The position numbers were made by a program, and so were the translations under genes. 64,000 nt of DNA from JAAYVZ01 sp035384965 (lineage in GTDB: Bacteria > Acidobacteriota > Thermoanaerobaculia > Thermoanaerobaculales > Thermoanaerobaculaceae). Positions 1 through 7,843 of this stretch are shown piece after piece (the stretch's first letter is position 1; each line of letters opens with the position of its first letter). The notes below the pieces were generated by a model, which saw nothing but the letters and a program-made list of their open reading frames with translations, searched no databases and was not told the DNA's origin. The stretch spans positions 1 through 64,000 of the forward strand of contig DAOOJE010000006.1 of the NCBI GenBank assembly GCA_035384965.1, written 5' to 3'.

Positions 1-47
1 CCAGGGGACATTCCTATCGAGTCCACCAGGGGACACTATCAAGGAGT
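1..47. repeat. Short tandem direct repeat at window edge, possibly an IS end
   Basis: Two copies of CCAGGGGACA begin at 1 and 26 (25-base period), each followed by a similar CTATC(A/G)AG...AGTC tail. Repeated GGGGACA/TGTCCCC motifs in this arrangement occur at the ends of some insertion sequences, but no transposase is visible because the window starts here. Bases 48-212 show no convincing gene; they are only the downstream flank of cutA. Confidence 0.4.
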
Positions 48-212
48 CGCGACACAAACGTGCCGCTCGCGACGGGCCTTCAGGGGGATGGCGCGCACCC
101 CGGGGCGACACCCTGGCCGGACCCGTCGCCTCGCGAGGTCATCGTCCCCAAAGGCTTCGGAGCGGCAACCCTTCAGGCGGTTGGGAAATCCGGCTTGAAG
201 CTACCGGGGATC

Positions 213-587
213 TCAGTCGAAGACCGGCTCGGGCTCCTGGTCGGGGTCGCAATCCGGCACGCCGCTCGCCATCTCCACGACCCACCGGTGGAAGTTGGGC
301 TCGGCGTTGCCGACCGGAAACTCCAGCACCTCCGGCAGCTCGTACGAGTGGATCTCGCGGATCGCCTCGGAAACGGCCGCGAACAGAGCCCGCCGCGTCT
401 TGACGAGCAGCAGGTACTCGCTGTCCTCGCACACCTTGCCGTTCCAGCGGTAGATCGAGCGGAGACAGGGCACGATGTTGACGCAGGTGGCCAGGCCCCG
501 CACCACCAGCTCCTCGGAGATCTCGACCGCCTGCTGCTCGGTGCCGACGGTGGTCACGACCACCGAAATGGGTTCGGGCTCCCCCAT
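213..587 (-). CDS. cutA: CutA1 family divalent-cation tolerance protein
   Basis: A 124-residue protein, slightly longer than the usual CutA1 length of about 105-115. It shows the family core: a ferredoxin-like fold starting PISVVVTTVGTEQQA, the CVNIVPCLRSIYRWNGKV segment typical of CutA, and the YELPEVLEFPV strand. CutA1 proteins form very stable cytoplasmic trimers linked to copper/divalent metal tolerance; their biochemical role is unsettled. The reading frame stays open upstream to about 920, through the tmRNA gene on the other strand, so the ATG at 587, where homology begins, is preferred. A TACCGT box lies 7 bases upstream of that ATG and no Shine-Dalgarno is present, which suggests leaderless expression. 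The C-terminal acidic tail is unremarkable. It is monocistronic and divergent from ssrA. Confidence 0.9.
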   Translation of the reverse strand: MGEPEPISVVVTTVGTEQQAVEISEELVVRGLATCVNIVPCLRSIYRWNGKVCEDSEYLLLVKTRRALFAAVSEAIREIHSYELPEVLEFPVGNAEPNFHRWVVEMASGVPDCDPDQEPEPVFD

Positions 588-594
588 GTGGGAA

Positions 595-600
595 ACGGTA
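595..600 (-). promoter_or_regulatory. Leaderless-type -10 box for cutA
   Basis: TACCGT (minus strand) followed by 7 bases and the cutA ATG. It matches TANNNT, the motif known to precede leaderless genes in some phyla. No Shine-Dalgarno is seen. Inferred from position only. Confidence 0.4.
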
Positions 601-683
601 GCCTGATACCGGGTGTGCGTCAAGCCAGCGCTGCGGGTGGACAGCGCCGGGGCGGGAGCGTACATTGAGGCTGGACCGTCACC

Positions 684-1034
684 GGGGGCGTACCGGGTTC
701 GACGGGGGACAGTTGGGGCGCTGGCAGCGTGCCGTGGTCCGCCGCCACGTAAATCAGGCGGAAACACACACCTGCCAACACTGAGCTGGCACTGGCTGCG
801 TAAGCGCGGCCACGTCGTGATCGCCGGTCCCCGCCTGCGGGCCTGATCACGGCGCCGACCAAAGCGGGCTGGCTCGCCGCTGCGCCCGGGTGCGGCGAGC
901 GAGATCTCCGGGCTGGTCATCAGGCGAGGGCGCCCACGCCCGCCCTGGCGGCGAGATCAAAGCGTGGGATGCGCACGGAGACACCAGCGCTCCAGGTCCT
1001 TCGGACGGGGGTTCGATTCCCCCCGCCTCCACCA
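684..1034 (+). ncRNA. ssrA: Transfer-messenger RNA (tmRNA)
   Basis: The 5' end has the tmRNA signature GGGGGCGTACCGGGTTCGAC and the 3' end has a T-arm (GGGGGTTCGATTCCCCC) and an encoded CCA. GGGGGCG at 684-690 pairs with CGCCTCC at 1024-1030 (one G-T pair); the discriminator is A1031 and CCA is at 1032-1034. The tag reading frame is at 774-803 and encodes ANTELALAA followed by TAA, ending in the expected LAA degron. The total of 351 nt is the usual size for a one-piece tmRNA. Together with SmpB (not in this window) it rescues stalled ribosomes and marks the nascent chain for proteolysis. A strong intrinsic terminator follows 9 bases later. Confidence 0.97.
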
Positions 1035-1042
1035 CGCACCCC

Positions 1043-1069
1043 GGCCCCGCACCCCGCGGGGCCTTTTTT
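1043..1069 (+). terminator. Rho-independent terminator of ssrA
   Basis: An 8-bp perfect stem (GGCCCCGC / GCGGGGCC) with a 5-base loop, followed by six T residues at 1064-1069. It is the clearest intrinsic terminator in the window. Confidence 0.92.
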
Positions 1070-1135
1070 CAGGTGTGAATGTGAGATCCGTCACACCTCC
1101 GAGGGCCACCGTACCGGTCGCGGTCGTGCCTCTGT

Positions 1136-1141
1136 TACACT
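1136..1141 (+). promoter_or_regulatory. TACACT -10 box upstream of the pseudokinase gene
   Basis: TACACT is followed by exactly 6 bases and an ATG at 1148. If this is a -10 box, transcription would start at that ATG. The ATG opens a short frame ending at the pseudokinase start, so the transcript would be leaderless for the short frame and have a leader of about 83 nt for the kinase. Confidence 0.4.
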
Positions 1142-1147
1142 CTGGGC

Positions 1148-1240
1148 ATGCTCGCTTTGCATGGCGGCCGGGCGTCAGCCGTCGGGGCCGTGCGCACCGC
1201 TGCCGGAGAGGCGAGTGGAGGAGACCGTCCATGCGCATGA
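1148..1240 (+). CDS. Possible 30-residue leaderless leader peptide
   Basis: ATG at 1148, six bases after a TACACT box, opens a 30-codon frame ending in TGA at 1238-1240. That stop overlaps the internal ATG at 1237 (third codon) of the downstream pseudokinase as ATGA, the coupling arrangement common in this genome, and the kinase Shine-Dalgarno GGAGGAG (1217-1223) lies inside the short frame. The peptide is Ala/Gly/Arg-rich with no recognisable motif. It may be a real regulatory uORF or a chance frame in GC-rich DNA; no homology can be claimed. Confidence 0.25.
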   Translation: MLALHGGRASAVGAVRTAAGEASGGDRPCA

Positions 1241-4140
1241 CGCAGCCGCGCGAGATCACCGAGAGTTTCCGGCTGGATCGAGTGCTCAAGTCGAGTCGCT
1301 CGGGCATCGTCTTCAGGGCCACCGAGCTGGCGTCCGGGAGAGGGGCGGCGATCAAGCTGATTGCCCCGTCCTGTCCAGCCGACCTCCACATTTGCCAGGA
1401 GCAGTTCCTGGAAGCGATGGACGGCTGGCGCGACACAGCGCCACCGGCGTTCCCGGCCCTTTTCGATTTCGGCTTCACCCCTGACGGCAGCGCCTTCATG
1501 GTCATGGAGTATGTCGAGGGCACCCCCCTCGACGCGCTCATTGGGATCGATCCGCCTCGCCTGCTTCGCCTCGCTCTCGGCTGGGCGGACAGCCTGGCTC
1601 GCCTCGCCGAGCGCGGCGTCTTTCACGGCAACCTCACGCCCCAGAACCTCCTCGTGCGCTCGCCCGGCACCGGGGAGACCCCGTTGGTGCTGGGTTTCGG
1701 CACCGCAGCGTTTCGGGTCTTCATGGGCGAGCTGACGGGGGCCGTGCTCGCCTCCGACGCGCTCGAGTACGCGGCCCCGGAGCTCATCGACCCTCATGGC
1801 GGGCTGGCCCGGGCCAACGCCCGCTCGGACATGTACTCGCTCGCCGCCGTCCTGTGCCGTGCGCTCGAGGCCAAGGTCGCGACCTCCCCCGAGCGCACGG
1901 TGTCGGTCCTGCTCTCGCCGGCCGTCTCGCAGGCGCTTCCGGCCGCGGGCGCGCTCGGCAACCTGCTCGTGCGGCTGCTCGACCCCGAGCCCGAGCGGCG
2001 CCTGTTCTCCTGGGGGGACGTGATGGCCGAGCTGGCCTCGCTCACGCCGGCAGCGGCTCCGGCTGGCGCAGCTGCGGTCGCTCCGGAGCCCGCGCCGTCC
2101 GGCACCCTCTTCCTGGCCTTGCCCGAGTTGCCTCCTGTACCACCGGCCGGGGCCGAGGTTCCCACCCCGGCCGAGACTCCCGAAACGCCGGCCGAGCTGG
2201 CCGAACGTACGCAGGCCATTCCGGTGGTGGCTGGTGAGCCCGAGACCGCGCCGCCGCCCGGGGAGGGCGGGGAGGAGCTCTCACCCGAGGCAGCTCCGAC
2301 CGTTCCGCCGGCCCCGCCGGCTCCCGCGACGGCGCCCGAACCGTCCGCAGCGCCCGCTGCGGTCGAGACCGCCCCACCGCCGTACGAGGCGGAGCGCACC
2401 ATGGCGGTGCCGGTCCACCGCCTGGTCGAGCTGCCGGCGGCGGAACGACCCGCCCCCGAGCCGCAGACGCCCCCTTCGCCGGCTCCGCCCGCAGCGGTCG
2501 CCGGGCCGGAACCGCCGGCGTTCGGGCCGCCCGCCGCCCCGCCGCCGCCGGTGTTCGGGCCGGCCGCGACCGACTCGACGCCAGCGGTGCTGTACGACAC
2601 CGACAAGGGCAGGGTGGCGGTCCAGCCGGTGGCCCCGCCGCCGCTGCCGGCGCCGGAGCAACCCTCGGACGCCGGTCCGCCGCCAGCTCCGGACTGGCAA
2701 GCCGCGCCCGAGACGGCCCCGATTCCGGAGCCGGTCCCGGCGGCCGTGGCGCCCAGCGAGCTGGCCGCGCCGGTGCTCGAGCCGGACATCGCGTCGGCTG
2801 CATCGGCGCCCACGACGGCCCAGGTCACCGGCCGCCAGGCGATCTCCGCCCCGGCCGCCGCCCGCCGGCGGCGCTCCCTGTGGCCGCTCTGGCTGGTGCT
2901 GGCCGTGCTGCTGCTGGGTGGAGGCGGGCTCGGGTTGCTGTGGTGGAAGAGCCAGCAGGCCGAGCTCGAAGCCCGCCGCCGTTTCGTGCCGCCGACCCCC
3001 AGGCCGGCGACCCCCGCCCCGACCCCGATTCCCAAGCAGCCCCCGGCCGTGCTCGCCCAGGTGCGGGCCCTCGAGGAGGCGCTAGCCGCCGCCGACCTGA
3101 AGACCGCCCAACAGGTCCTGGAGTCCATCACCGACTACGAGGAGCAGCTGCTGTCCGCCGCCGACCGCGAGCACCTGCAGGGACTCCGTGAGGCCTACGG
3201 GGAGCTGCGAGTGCGCTCGCTCGGCAGCGATCTCCAGCGGGCCCTGGAAGCCGGCAACGTGCGGGCAGTTCAGCGGGTCATGAACTCCCTCACGCGCGAG
3301 GAGCAGGCCGCGCTGGCCAGGGATCCCGACCGCGCGCAGGCTCTCGAGGAGGCCCGCCGGGCGCTCAACGTGCTCCGGCTCGCGCAAAACGCGGAGCGCA
3401 GCGGGGCGTGGGTCGATCTCCTGCAGCAGGCCGGGGCGCTGCGGGAGATCATGCCCAAGGCCGAAATCGCCGCGGAGCTGCGCGAGAAGGCCGCCAGGGG
3501 CCTCGAGGCCGAGGCCACGACCGCGGCCGAGGCTGGCAACTACCAGCAGGCCCAGGAGCGGCTTGTCGCCCTCGCCAGGGCATGGCCCGATCGTCCGGGG
3601 GTGCAGGCTCGCCTCGAGCGCCTCCGGGCCGACCAGGAGGCTGACCAGAAGGTGGTTGCCGCTCTCGCCCAGGCCGAGCAGGCCGAGCGGCAACAGCAGC
3701 CGGAGAAGGGCCTGGCGGCGCTCCAGGCGGTGCGGCCCACGGCCCGGCTCGAAGCTCGCGTGGCCGAGACTCGCCGGCGTCTCGCGGCGCAGCTCCGCCA
3801 GCTCGACGCCCAGCCCCCGAAAGTCGAACTCCAGCGCGGTGCCAGGCTCGAGTACGAGAAGGGCAAGATGGCGCGCATCCCGTTCGTCGTCACCGACGAC
3901 CACGGCATCAAGTCGGCCAAGATGTTCGCCCGCGTGGAGGGGGGCGGCAAGTACGCCGAGATGAACCTGACGCGCGGCAGCGGTGACGAGTGGATCGGGG
4001 AGATCACGGCCGCCTTCCACCGCAACGAGAACGTGCAGCTCTTCGTGGTCGTGACCGATCACTCCGAGCAAGTGGGGGTGCTGGGTAGCGCCGACAAGCC
4101 GCTGCTGCTCAAGCGCAAGAAGGTGCTCGGCATCTTCTGA
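1231..4140 (+). CDS. Membrane-anchored pseudokinase with proline-rich linker
   Basis: A 969-residue protein. Residues 10-260 have a Ser/Thr protein kinase fold: an ATP-lysine segment (AAIKLI, K42), FMVMEYVEGTPLD, and an APE motif (182-184). The catalytic loop reads HGN (132-134) instead of HRD and the magnesium loop reads GFG (155-157) instead of DFG, so both catalytic aspartates are missing and the glycine loop is degenerate. It is most likely a pseudokinase acting as a scaffold or sensor. Residues about 275-545 are a Pro/Ala/Glu-rich linker, 551-573 form one transmembrane helix, and the remainder is an alpha-helical repeat region (about 600-860) ending in a beta-rich domain (about 880-969), probably outside the membrane. 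The ATG at 1231 is chosen for its GGAGGAG ribosome site 7 bases upstream. No cognate phosphatase or substrate is nearby. Confidence 0.8.
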   Translation: MRMTQPREITESFRLDRVLKSSRSGIVFRATELASGRGAAIKLIAPSCPADLHICQEQFLEAMDGWRDTAPPAFPALFDFGFTPDGSAFMVMEYVEGTPLDALIGIDPPRLLRLALGWADSLARLAERGVFHGNLTPQNLLVRSPGTGETPLVLGFGTAAFRVFMGELTGAVLASDALEYAAPELIDPHGGLARANARSDMYSLAAVLCRALEAKVATSPERTVSVLLSPAVSQALPAAGALGNLLVRLLDPEPERRLFSWGDVMAELASLTPAAAPAGAAAVAPEPAPSGTLFLALPELPPVPPAGAEVPTPAETPETPAELAERTQAIPVVAGEPETAPPPGEGGEELSPEAAPTVPPAPPAPATAPEPSAAPAAVETAPPPYEAERTMAVPVHRLVELPAAERPAPEPQTPPSPAPPAAVAGPEPPAFGPPAAPPPPVFGPAATDSTPAVLYDTDKGRVAVQPVAPPPLPAPEQPSDAGPPPAPDWQAAPETAPIPEPVPAAVAPSELAAPVLEPDIASAASAPTTAQVTGRQAISAPAAARRRRSLWPLWLVLAVLLLGGGGLGLLWWKSQQAELEARRRFVPPTPRPATPAPTPIPKQPPAVLAQVRALEEALAAADLKTAQQVLESITDYEEQLLSAADREHLQGLREAYGELRVRSLGSDLQRALEAGNVRAVQRVMNSLTREEQAALARDPDRAQALEEARRALNVLRLAQNAERSGAWVDLLQQAGALREIMPKAEIAAELREKAARGLEAEATTAAEAGNYQQAQERLVALARAWPDRPGVQARLERLRADQEADQKVVAALAQAEQAERQQQPEKGLAALQAVRPTARLEARVAETRRRLAAQLRQLDAQPPKVELQRGARLEYEKGKMARIPFVVTDDHGIKSAKMFARVEGGGKYAEMNLTRGSGDEWIGEITAAFHRNENVQLFVVVTDHSEQVGVLGSADKPLLLKRKKVLGIF

Positions 4141-4156
4141 CGGCCATGGCCGTCAG
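4137..4156. terminator. Perfect 20-bp palindrome containing both convergent stop codons
   Basis: The sequence from CTGACGGCC to GGCCGTCAG is its own reverse complement. The TGA of the pseudokinase gene (4138-4140) and the TGA of glmM (4153-4155 on the other strand) are inside the two arms. There is no T-tract, so it is at best a bidirectional, Rho-assisted or 3'-end-protecting hairpin. Confidence 0.5.
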
Positions 4157-5493
4157 GCGGCGCCGAGGTTCCGCAGCGCTTCCGCGGCGAGCGCCTGCGC
4201 GGTGTCGTGGGCCTCGCGGCTGGTGGGCGCCTCGACCATGATGCGCAGCAGCGGCTCGGTCCCCGAGTAGCGCACGAAGACTCGCCCGTCGTCCCCGAGT
4301 AGCTCGGCATGGGCGCGGATCGCCGCCTCGAGCCCCGGCACCTCGTGAAGGGGGGTGCGCCTTGCCACCCGCACGTTGACCAGCACCTGCGGGAAGTGCT
4401 CGAGCGTTGCCAGCTCCTCGAGCCTGCGCCCCCGCTCACGCGCAATGGCAAGGATGTGGGCAGCAGTGAGCAAGCCGTCGCCGGTCACGGCGTGATGCGC
4501 ACAGATGACGTGCCCGGACTGCTCGCCCCCCAGCGCCGCGTGCTCCCGCCCCATCGCCTCCCAAACCTCGCGGTCCCCCACCGGGCACCGCACCAGGCGC
4601 AGCCCCAGCCGGCGGCAGGACAGCGCCAGCCCGAGGTTGGACATCACGGTCGCCACCAGGGCTCGGCGCGGCAGACGCTGCGCGGCGTCGAGGTCGCGCC
4701 CCCAGACATCGAGGAGGTCGTCGCCGTCCAGGATCCGCCCGACCTGGGTGACCATCACCGCGCGGTCGGCATCCCCGTCGAGAGCGACTCCGGCGTCCGC
4801 TCCCAGCGCCTGCACCTCGGCGGCGAGCTTCTCGGGGTGCAGAGCACCGCACCCCAGGTTGATGTTCGTGCCGTCGGGGCTGGCGTGCAGCAGCCGCACC
4901 TCCGCTCCGAGCCCGCCCAGCACGGCCTCGACGAGGGGTGCGGCCGCCCCGTGTGCGGCGTCGACGACGACCCGCACACCGGCCAGCGCGGCGGGCGGCA
5001 GCGTTCTCGCGACCAGCCTCGCGTAGCGCTCGCGAAGACTCTCGTCGACGGGAGGCAGCGGCACGATCCCGGGCTCGGCTGCAATCTCGCCGATGCGGCT
5101 TTCGAGCTCGGCCTCTTCCTCGAGCGGCCACTTCACGCCGCCCCCGGTCACGAGCTTGATCCCGTTGTCGGCCGCCGGGTTGTGCGACGCCGAGACGATG
5201 ACCCCGGAGCCGAACCCGCCAAGCGCCTGCACGAGGTGGGACACGGCGGGGGTGGGCAGCACCCCGCCCCAGACGACTTCACCGCCAGCGGCGGCAAAAG
5301 CTCCCCCGACCCACGCCGCCAGTTCCGGCGTGGAGGCACGAGTGTCACCAGCCAGCAGCACCCGCCGAGGCTTGCCCCGCGCCGCGAGCTGCTCGGCCAG
5401 CGCCCGGCCCAGCCGGGCCAACGTGGGCCGGTCGAGAGGGTGCTCGCGGGCCACGCCGCGAATGCCATCCGTGCCGAAAAGCCGAACTTTCAC
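4153..5493 (-). CDS. glmM: Phosphoglucosamine mutase
   Basis: A 446-residue cytoplasmic enzyme converting glucosamine-6-phosphate to glucosamine-1-phosphate for UDP-GlcNAc and peptidoglycan synthesis. It has the N-terminal LFGTDGIRG motif, the phosphoserine loop SASHNPAADNG (catalytic Ser about residue 103), the metal loop DGDADR, and the C-terminal phosphate-binding RYSGTEPLLRIMVE. The length matches the family. The GTG at 5493 is chosen because homology begins there and GGGAGG lies about 9 bases upstream; the frame remains open further upstream across cdaR. It is the last gene of upp-folP-cdaA-cdaR-glmM and starts 2 bases after cdaR. The cdaA-cdaR-glmM order is widely conserved, and GlmM is known to regulate CdaA in Firmicutes. 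Confidence 0.97.
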   Translation of the reverse strand: MKVRLFGTDGIRGVAREHPLDRPTLARLGRALAEQLAARGKPRRVLLAGDTRASTPELAAWVGGAFAAAGGEVVWGGVLPTPAVSHLVQALGGFGSGVIVSASHNPAADNGIKLVTGGGVKWPLEEEAELESRIGEIAAEPGIVPLPPVDESLRERYARLVARTLPPAALAGVRVVVDAAHGAAAPLVEAVLGGLGAEVRLLHASPDGTNINLGCGALHPEKLAAEVQALGADAGVALDGDADRAVMVTQVGRILDGDDLLDVWGRDLDAAQRLPRRALVATVMSNLGLALSCRRLGLRLVRCPVGDREVWEAMGREHAALGGEQSGHVICAHHAVTGDGLLTAAHILAIARERGRRLEELATLEHFPQVLVNVRVARRTPLHEVPGLEAAIRAHAELLGDDGRVFVRYSGTEPLLRIMVEAPTSREAHDTAQALAAEALRNLGAA

Positions 5494-5495
5494 GC

Positions 5496-6173
5496 CTAGC
5501 GTCCTCCCTGGTGGGGCCGGTTGGCGGCGGGGCCGACCCTCGCCACCACCCGCACGGCGAGCGGGTCGATGACTCGCACGAGCGGATGCGGCGAGCGCAC
5601 GGCGACCAGCGCCTCGACCGGGCCGCTCGCACCGTCCACGTCGAGTGGGTCGGTGGTGAGGCCCGGAATGCGCTCGAGCTGCGCTCGCGGCCCGGAGACG
5701 AGGGCAACAGCCGGCTCCACGACCACCTCCTGGATCTCCAGACCCTCGGCGGGGAGACCCGCGAGCCTCGGCCGCACCGGGATGCGCCGCTGGACCAGGC
5801 GCTCCAGCCACAGCGGGACCTGGGCGGGAGACACCGCCAGAACCTCGACGAGGGCCGGCACCTGCACGTTGCGCGCCTCGACCGGGAGGTCGTTCTCCCC
5901 CTCGCGAGCGCCGCGGAGGTCGAGAACGACCCCGACTTCGGCCGCGCTCAGCGACCGCAGGAGCTTGAGCGGGCCCCGCACGCGCAACGTCATGGAGCGC
6001 GGCACCTCGGAGGTGACGACCATCTCGGAGGGGACGTTGACGAGCGTCAGCGAGGTCTCGATCTCGCGCTCGGAGATCCGCTCGCGGCGCTCCAGCGCGT
6101 TGGCATACCAGACCAGGCACGCGAGAACGAACGCCACCCCCAGGCTCGCGAGCTTGCGCGGCAGAGGTCTCAT
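5496..6173 (-). CDS. cdaR: YbbR-domain protein, CdaR-like regulator of CdaA
   Basis: A 225-residue protein with one N-terminal membrane anchor (about residues 8-25, SLGVAFVLACLVWYANALE) followed by two or three YbbR repeats. These show the repeat pattern of Val/Leu-rich strands with VSGP (VALVSGPRAQLERI) and VRGP (LRVRGPLKLL). CdaR of Firmicutes sits in the membrane and modulates the diadenylate cyclase CdaA from outside. The start ATG at 6173 overlaps the cdaA stop as ATGA, so translation is probably coupled. Firmicute CdaR usually has four YbbR repeats; this shorter form is common outside that phylum. Function is inferred from context and family. Confidence 0.85.
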   Translation of the reverse strand: MRPLPRKLASLGVAFVLACLVWYANALERRERISEREIETSLTLVNVPSEMVVTSEVPRSMTLRVRGPLKLLRSLSAAEVGVVLDLRGAREGENDLPVEARNVQVPALVEVLAVSPAQVPLWLERLVQRRIPVRPRLAGLPAEGLEIQEVVVEPAVALVSGPRAQLERIPGLTTDPLDVDGASGPVEALVAVRSPHPLVRVIDPLAVRVVARVGPAANRPHQGGR

Positions 6174-6970
6174 GGCTCGGCCCCCGGGCGCCGCAGGACG
6201 AGCAGTTCGAGCAGGAGGTCCCGCAGCTCCCGCTGCTCGAGATCGGCGTGCAGCCGTCCTCCCACCGCCACCGAGAGGGCGCCCCGCTCTTCCGAGACCA
6301 CCACGGCCACCGCGTCGGTCTCCTCGCAGATGCCGAGCGCCGCCCGGTGCCGCGAGCCGTATACGGTCGACAGGTCGGCCCGCGTCGAGAGGGGCAGGAA
6401 GCAGCCGGCCGCGGCGATCCGGTTGCCTTGCACGATGGCGGCTCCGTCGTGCAGCGGGGTGCCAGGCGTGAAGAGGTTGACGAGGAGGTCGTACGAGAGC
6501 TGGGCGTCGAGGGGGATACCCGTCTCCACGAACGTGCGCAGCCCTTCCCCTCGCTCGATGACCACCAGTGCGCCGTAGCGCCGGGCCGCCAGCGTGTCGC
6601 AGGCGAGCACGATGTCGTTGACCAGCACCTGACGGGGCGAGAGCGTGGCCGCCCAGCGCCACAGGCGCGTCCGGCCCATGCCCGCGAGAATCCGGCGGAT
6701 CTCGTGCTGGAACAGGACGATGACCACGAAAGGCAAGTAGAAGAGCGCCTTCGACAGGATGACCGAGAGCGTGATGAGGTCGAGCGCGCGAGCGGCGAAG
6801 AAGGCGGCGGCCAGGACCAGGATCCCCCAGAGCATCGGCACTGCGCGGGTGCCCCTGATCGCGGCCAGGAGCAGGTAGAAGACGACCGTCACGAGCAGCA
6901 CGTCCACGAGGTCGCGGACCCCGACCTCGAGCTGCACGAGGTCGCGTAACAGCCCGAGGACGCCGCTCAC
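6170..6970 (-). CDS. cdaA: Membrane diadenylate cyclase CdaA
   Basis: A 266-residue protein with three N-terminal transmembrane helices (about residues 15-95) and a C-terminal DisA_N cyclase domain. The active-site motifs are present: LHDGAAIV (DGA) and YGSRHRAALG (RHR), with E-E following. It condenses two ATP into c-di-AMP, an essential second messenger for turgor, potassium and cell-wall control. The GTG start at 6970 overlaps the folP stop as GTGA. Its place before cdaR and glmM is the canonical c-di-AMP/wall module. Confidence 0.95.
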   Translation of the reverse strand: MSGVLGLLRDLVQLEVGVRDLVDVLLVTVVFYLLLAAIRGTRAVPMLWGILVLAAAFFAARALDLITLSVILSKALFYLPFVVIVLFQHEIRRILAGMGRTRLWRWAATLSPRQVLVNDIVLACDTLAARRYGALVVIERGEGLRTFVETGIPLDAQLSYDLLVNLFTPGTPLHDGAAIVQGNRIAAAGCFLPLSTRADLSTVYGSRHRAALGICEETDAVAVVVSEERGALSVAVGGRLHADLEQRELRDLLLELLVLRRPGAEP

Positions 6971-7800
6971 GCCGCCTCCGCGATCGCCTGCAACACGGTC
7001 AGGAACTGGCGAGTGGCCGCCACGTCGTGGACCCGCGCCACGGCGCGGGGGAGCCGCACCAGCGGCACCAGGGACGCCAGCGAGCCCGCCAGCCGCTCGC
7101 CCACGTCGGCGCCGCTCAGCCGCCCGATGAACGACTTGCGGGAGGCGCCCACCACCAAAGGGTGGCCGAGGGCGCCCAGGTCCTCGAGGTGGGCGAGCAG
7201 GCGCAAGTTCCCCGCCACGTCCTTGCCGAAGCCGATGCCGGGGTCGAGCCACACCCGCTCCGCCGGTACGCCGGCGGAGCAAGCGACCGCCGCCCGCCCG
7301 GCCAGCCAGGCGGCCACCTCGGCCACGACGTCGGCATAGGCGGTGTCGTTCTGCATCGTGTCCGGCCTGCCCCGCATGTGCATGAGGACGATGGCGGCGC
7401 CCCGCCCAGCCACGAGCGGGAGCATGTCGGGGTGGTCGCCTCCCGTCACGTCGTTGACGATGACCGCGCCGGCTTCCAGCGCCGCGGCGGCCACCTCGGG
7501 CTTGCTGGTGTCGACCGAGATCAGCACCTCCGGCCGCTGCCGGGCGAGCGCCGCAATGACCGGCACCACCCGGTCGGCCTCGACCTCGGCTGCCACCGGC
7601 GAGGCGCCCGGCCGCGTCGACTCCCCGCCCACGTCGAGGATGTCCGCCCCTTCGACGAGCAGCGCCTCGGCGTGGGCGAGCGCCCGCACAGGGTCCGCGT
7701 AAAGGCCCCCGTCCGAAAACGAGTCCGGGGTGACGTTCACGATCCCCATGACCACCGGACGCCGTCGTTCCCACAGCACCTGCAGACGTCGGCTCGACAC
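6967..7800 (-). CDS. folP: Dihydropteroate synthase
   Basis: A 277-residue TIM-barrel enzyme of folate synthesis, joining p-aminobenzoate to 6-hydroxymethyl-dihydropterin pyrophosphate. The motifs are complete: GIVNVTPDSFSDGG, DVGGESTRPGA, VIVNDVTGGD, VLMHMRGRP, DPGIGFGK and the C-terminal GASRKSFIG. The GTG at 7800 gives the usual family length; an internal ATG before GIVNVTPDS would remove the first strand. It lies 43 bases downstream of upp and overlaps cdaA by GTGA. Pairing of folP with cdaA is common in several phyla. Confidence 0.96.
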   Translation of the reverse strand: MSSRRLQVLWERRRPVVMGIVNVTPDSFSDGGLYADPVRALAHAEALLVEGADILDVGGESTRPGASPVAAEVEADRVVPVIAALARQRPEVLISVDTSKPEVAAAALEAGAVIVNDVTGGDHPDMLPLVAGRGAAIVLMHMRGRPDTMQNDTAYADVVAEVAAWLAGRAAVACSAGVPAERVWLDPGIGFGKDVAGNLRLLAHLEDLGALGHPLVVGASRKSFIGRLSGADVGERLAGSLASLVPLVRLPRAVARVHDVAATRQFLTVLQAIAEAA

Positions 7801-7843
7801 CCGTGCAGGGTACCCGATGCGGCCGTCAGCGGCCAACCCCTGC

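Noticed and set aside
588..920. Upstream extension of cutA through the tmRNA gene on the minus strand
   Set aside because: No homology upstream of MGEPEP, and the region is occupied by ssrA.
964..1230. In-frame upstream extension of the pseudokinase gene into tmRNA
   Set aside because: It would translate the tmRNA 3' end and its terminator; the ribosome site and start of the kinase fold support 1231.
4137..4156. Calling the palindrome a classic intrinsic terminator
   Set aside because: No T-tract on either strand; kept only as a possible bidirectional 3' structure.
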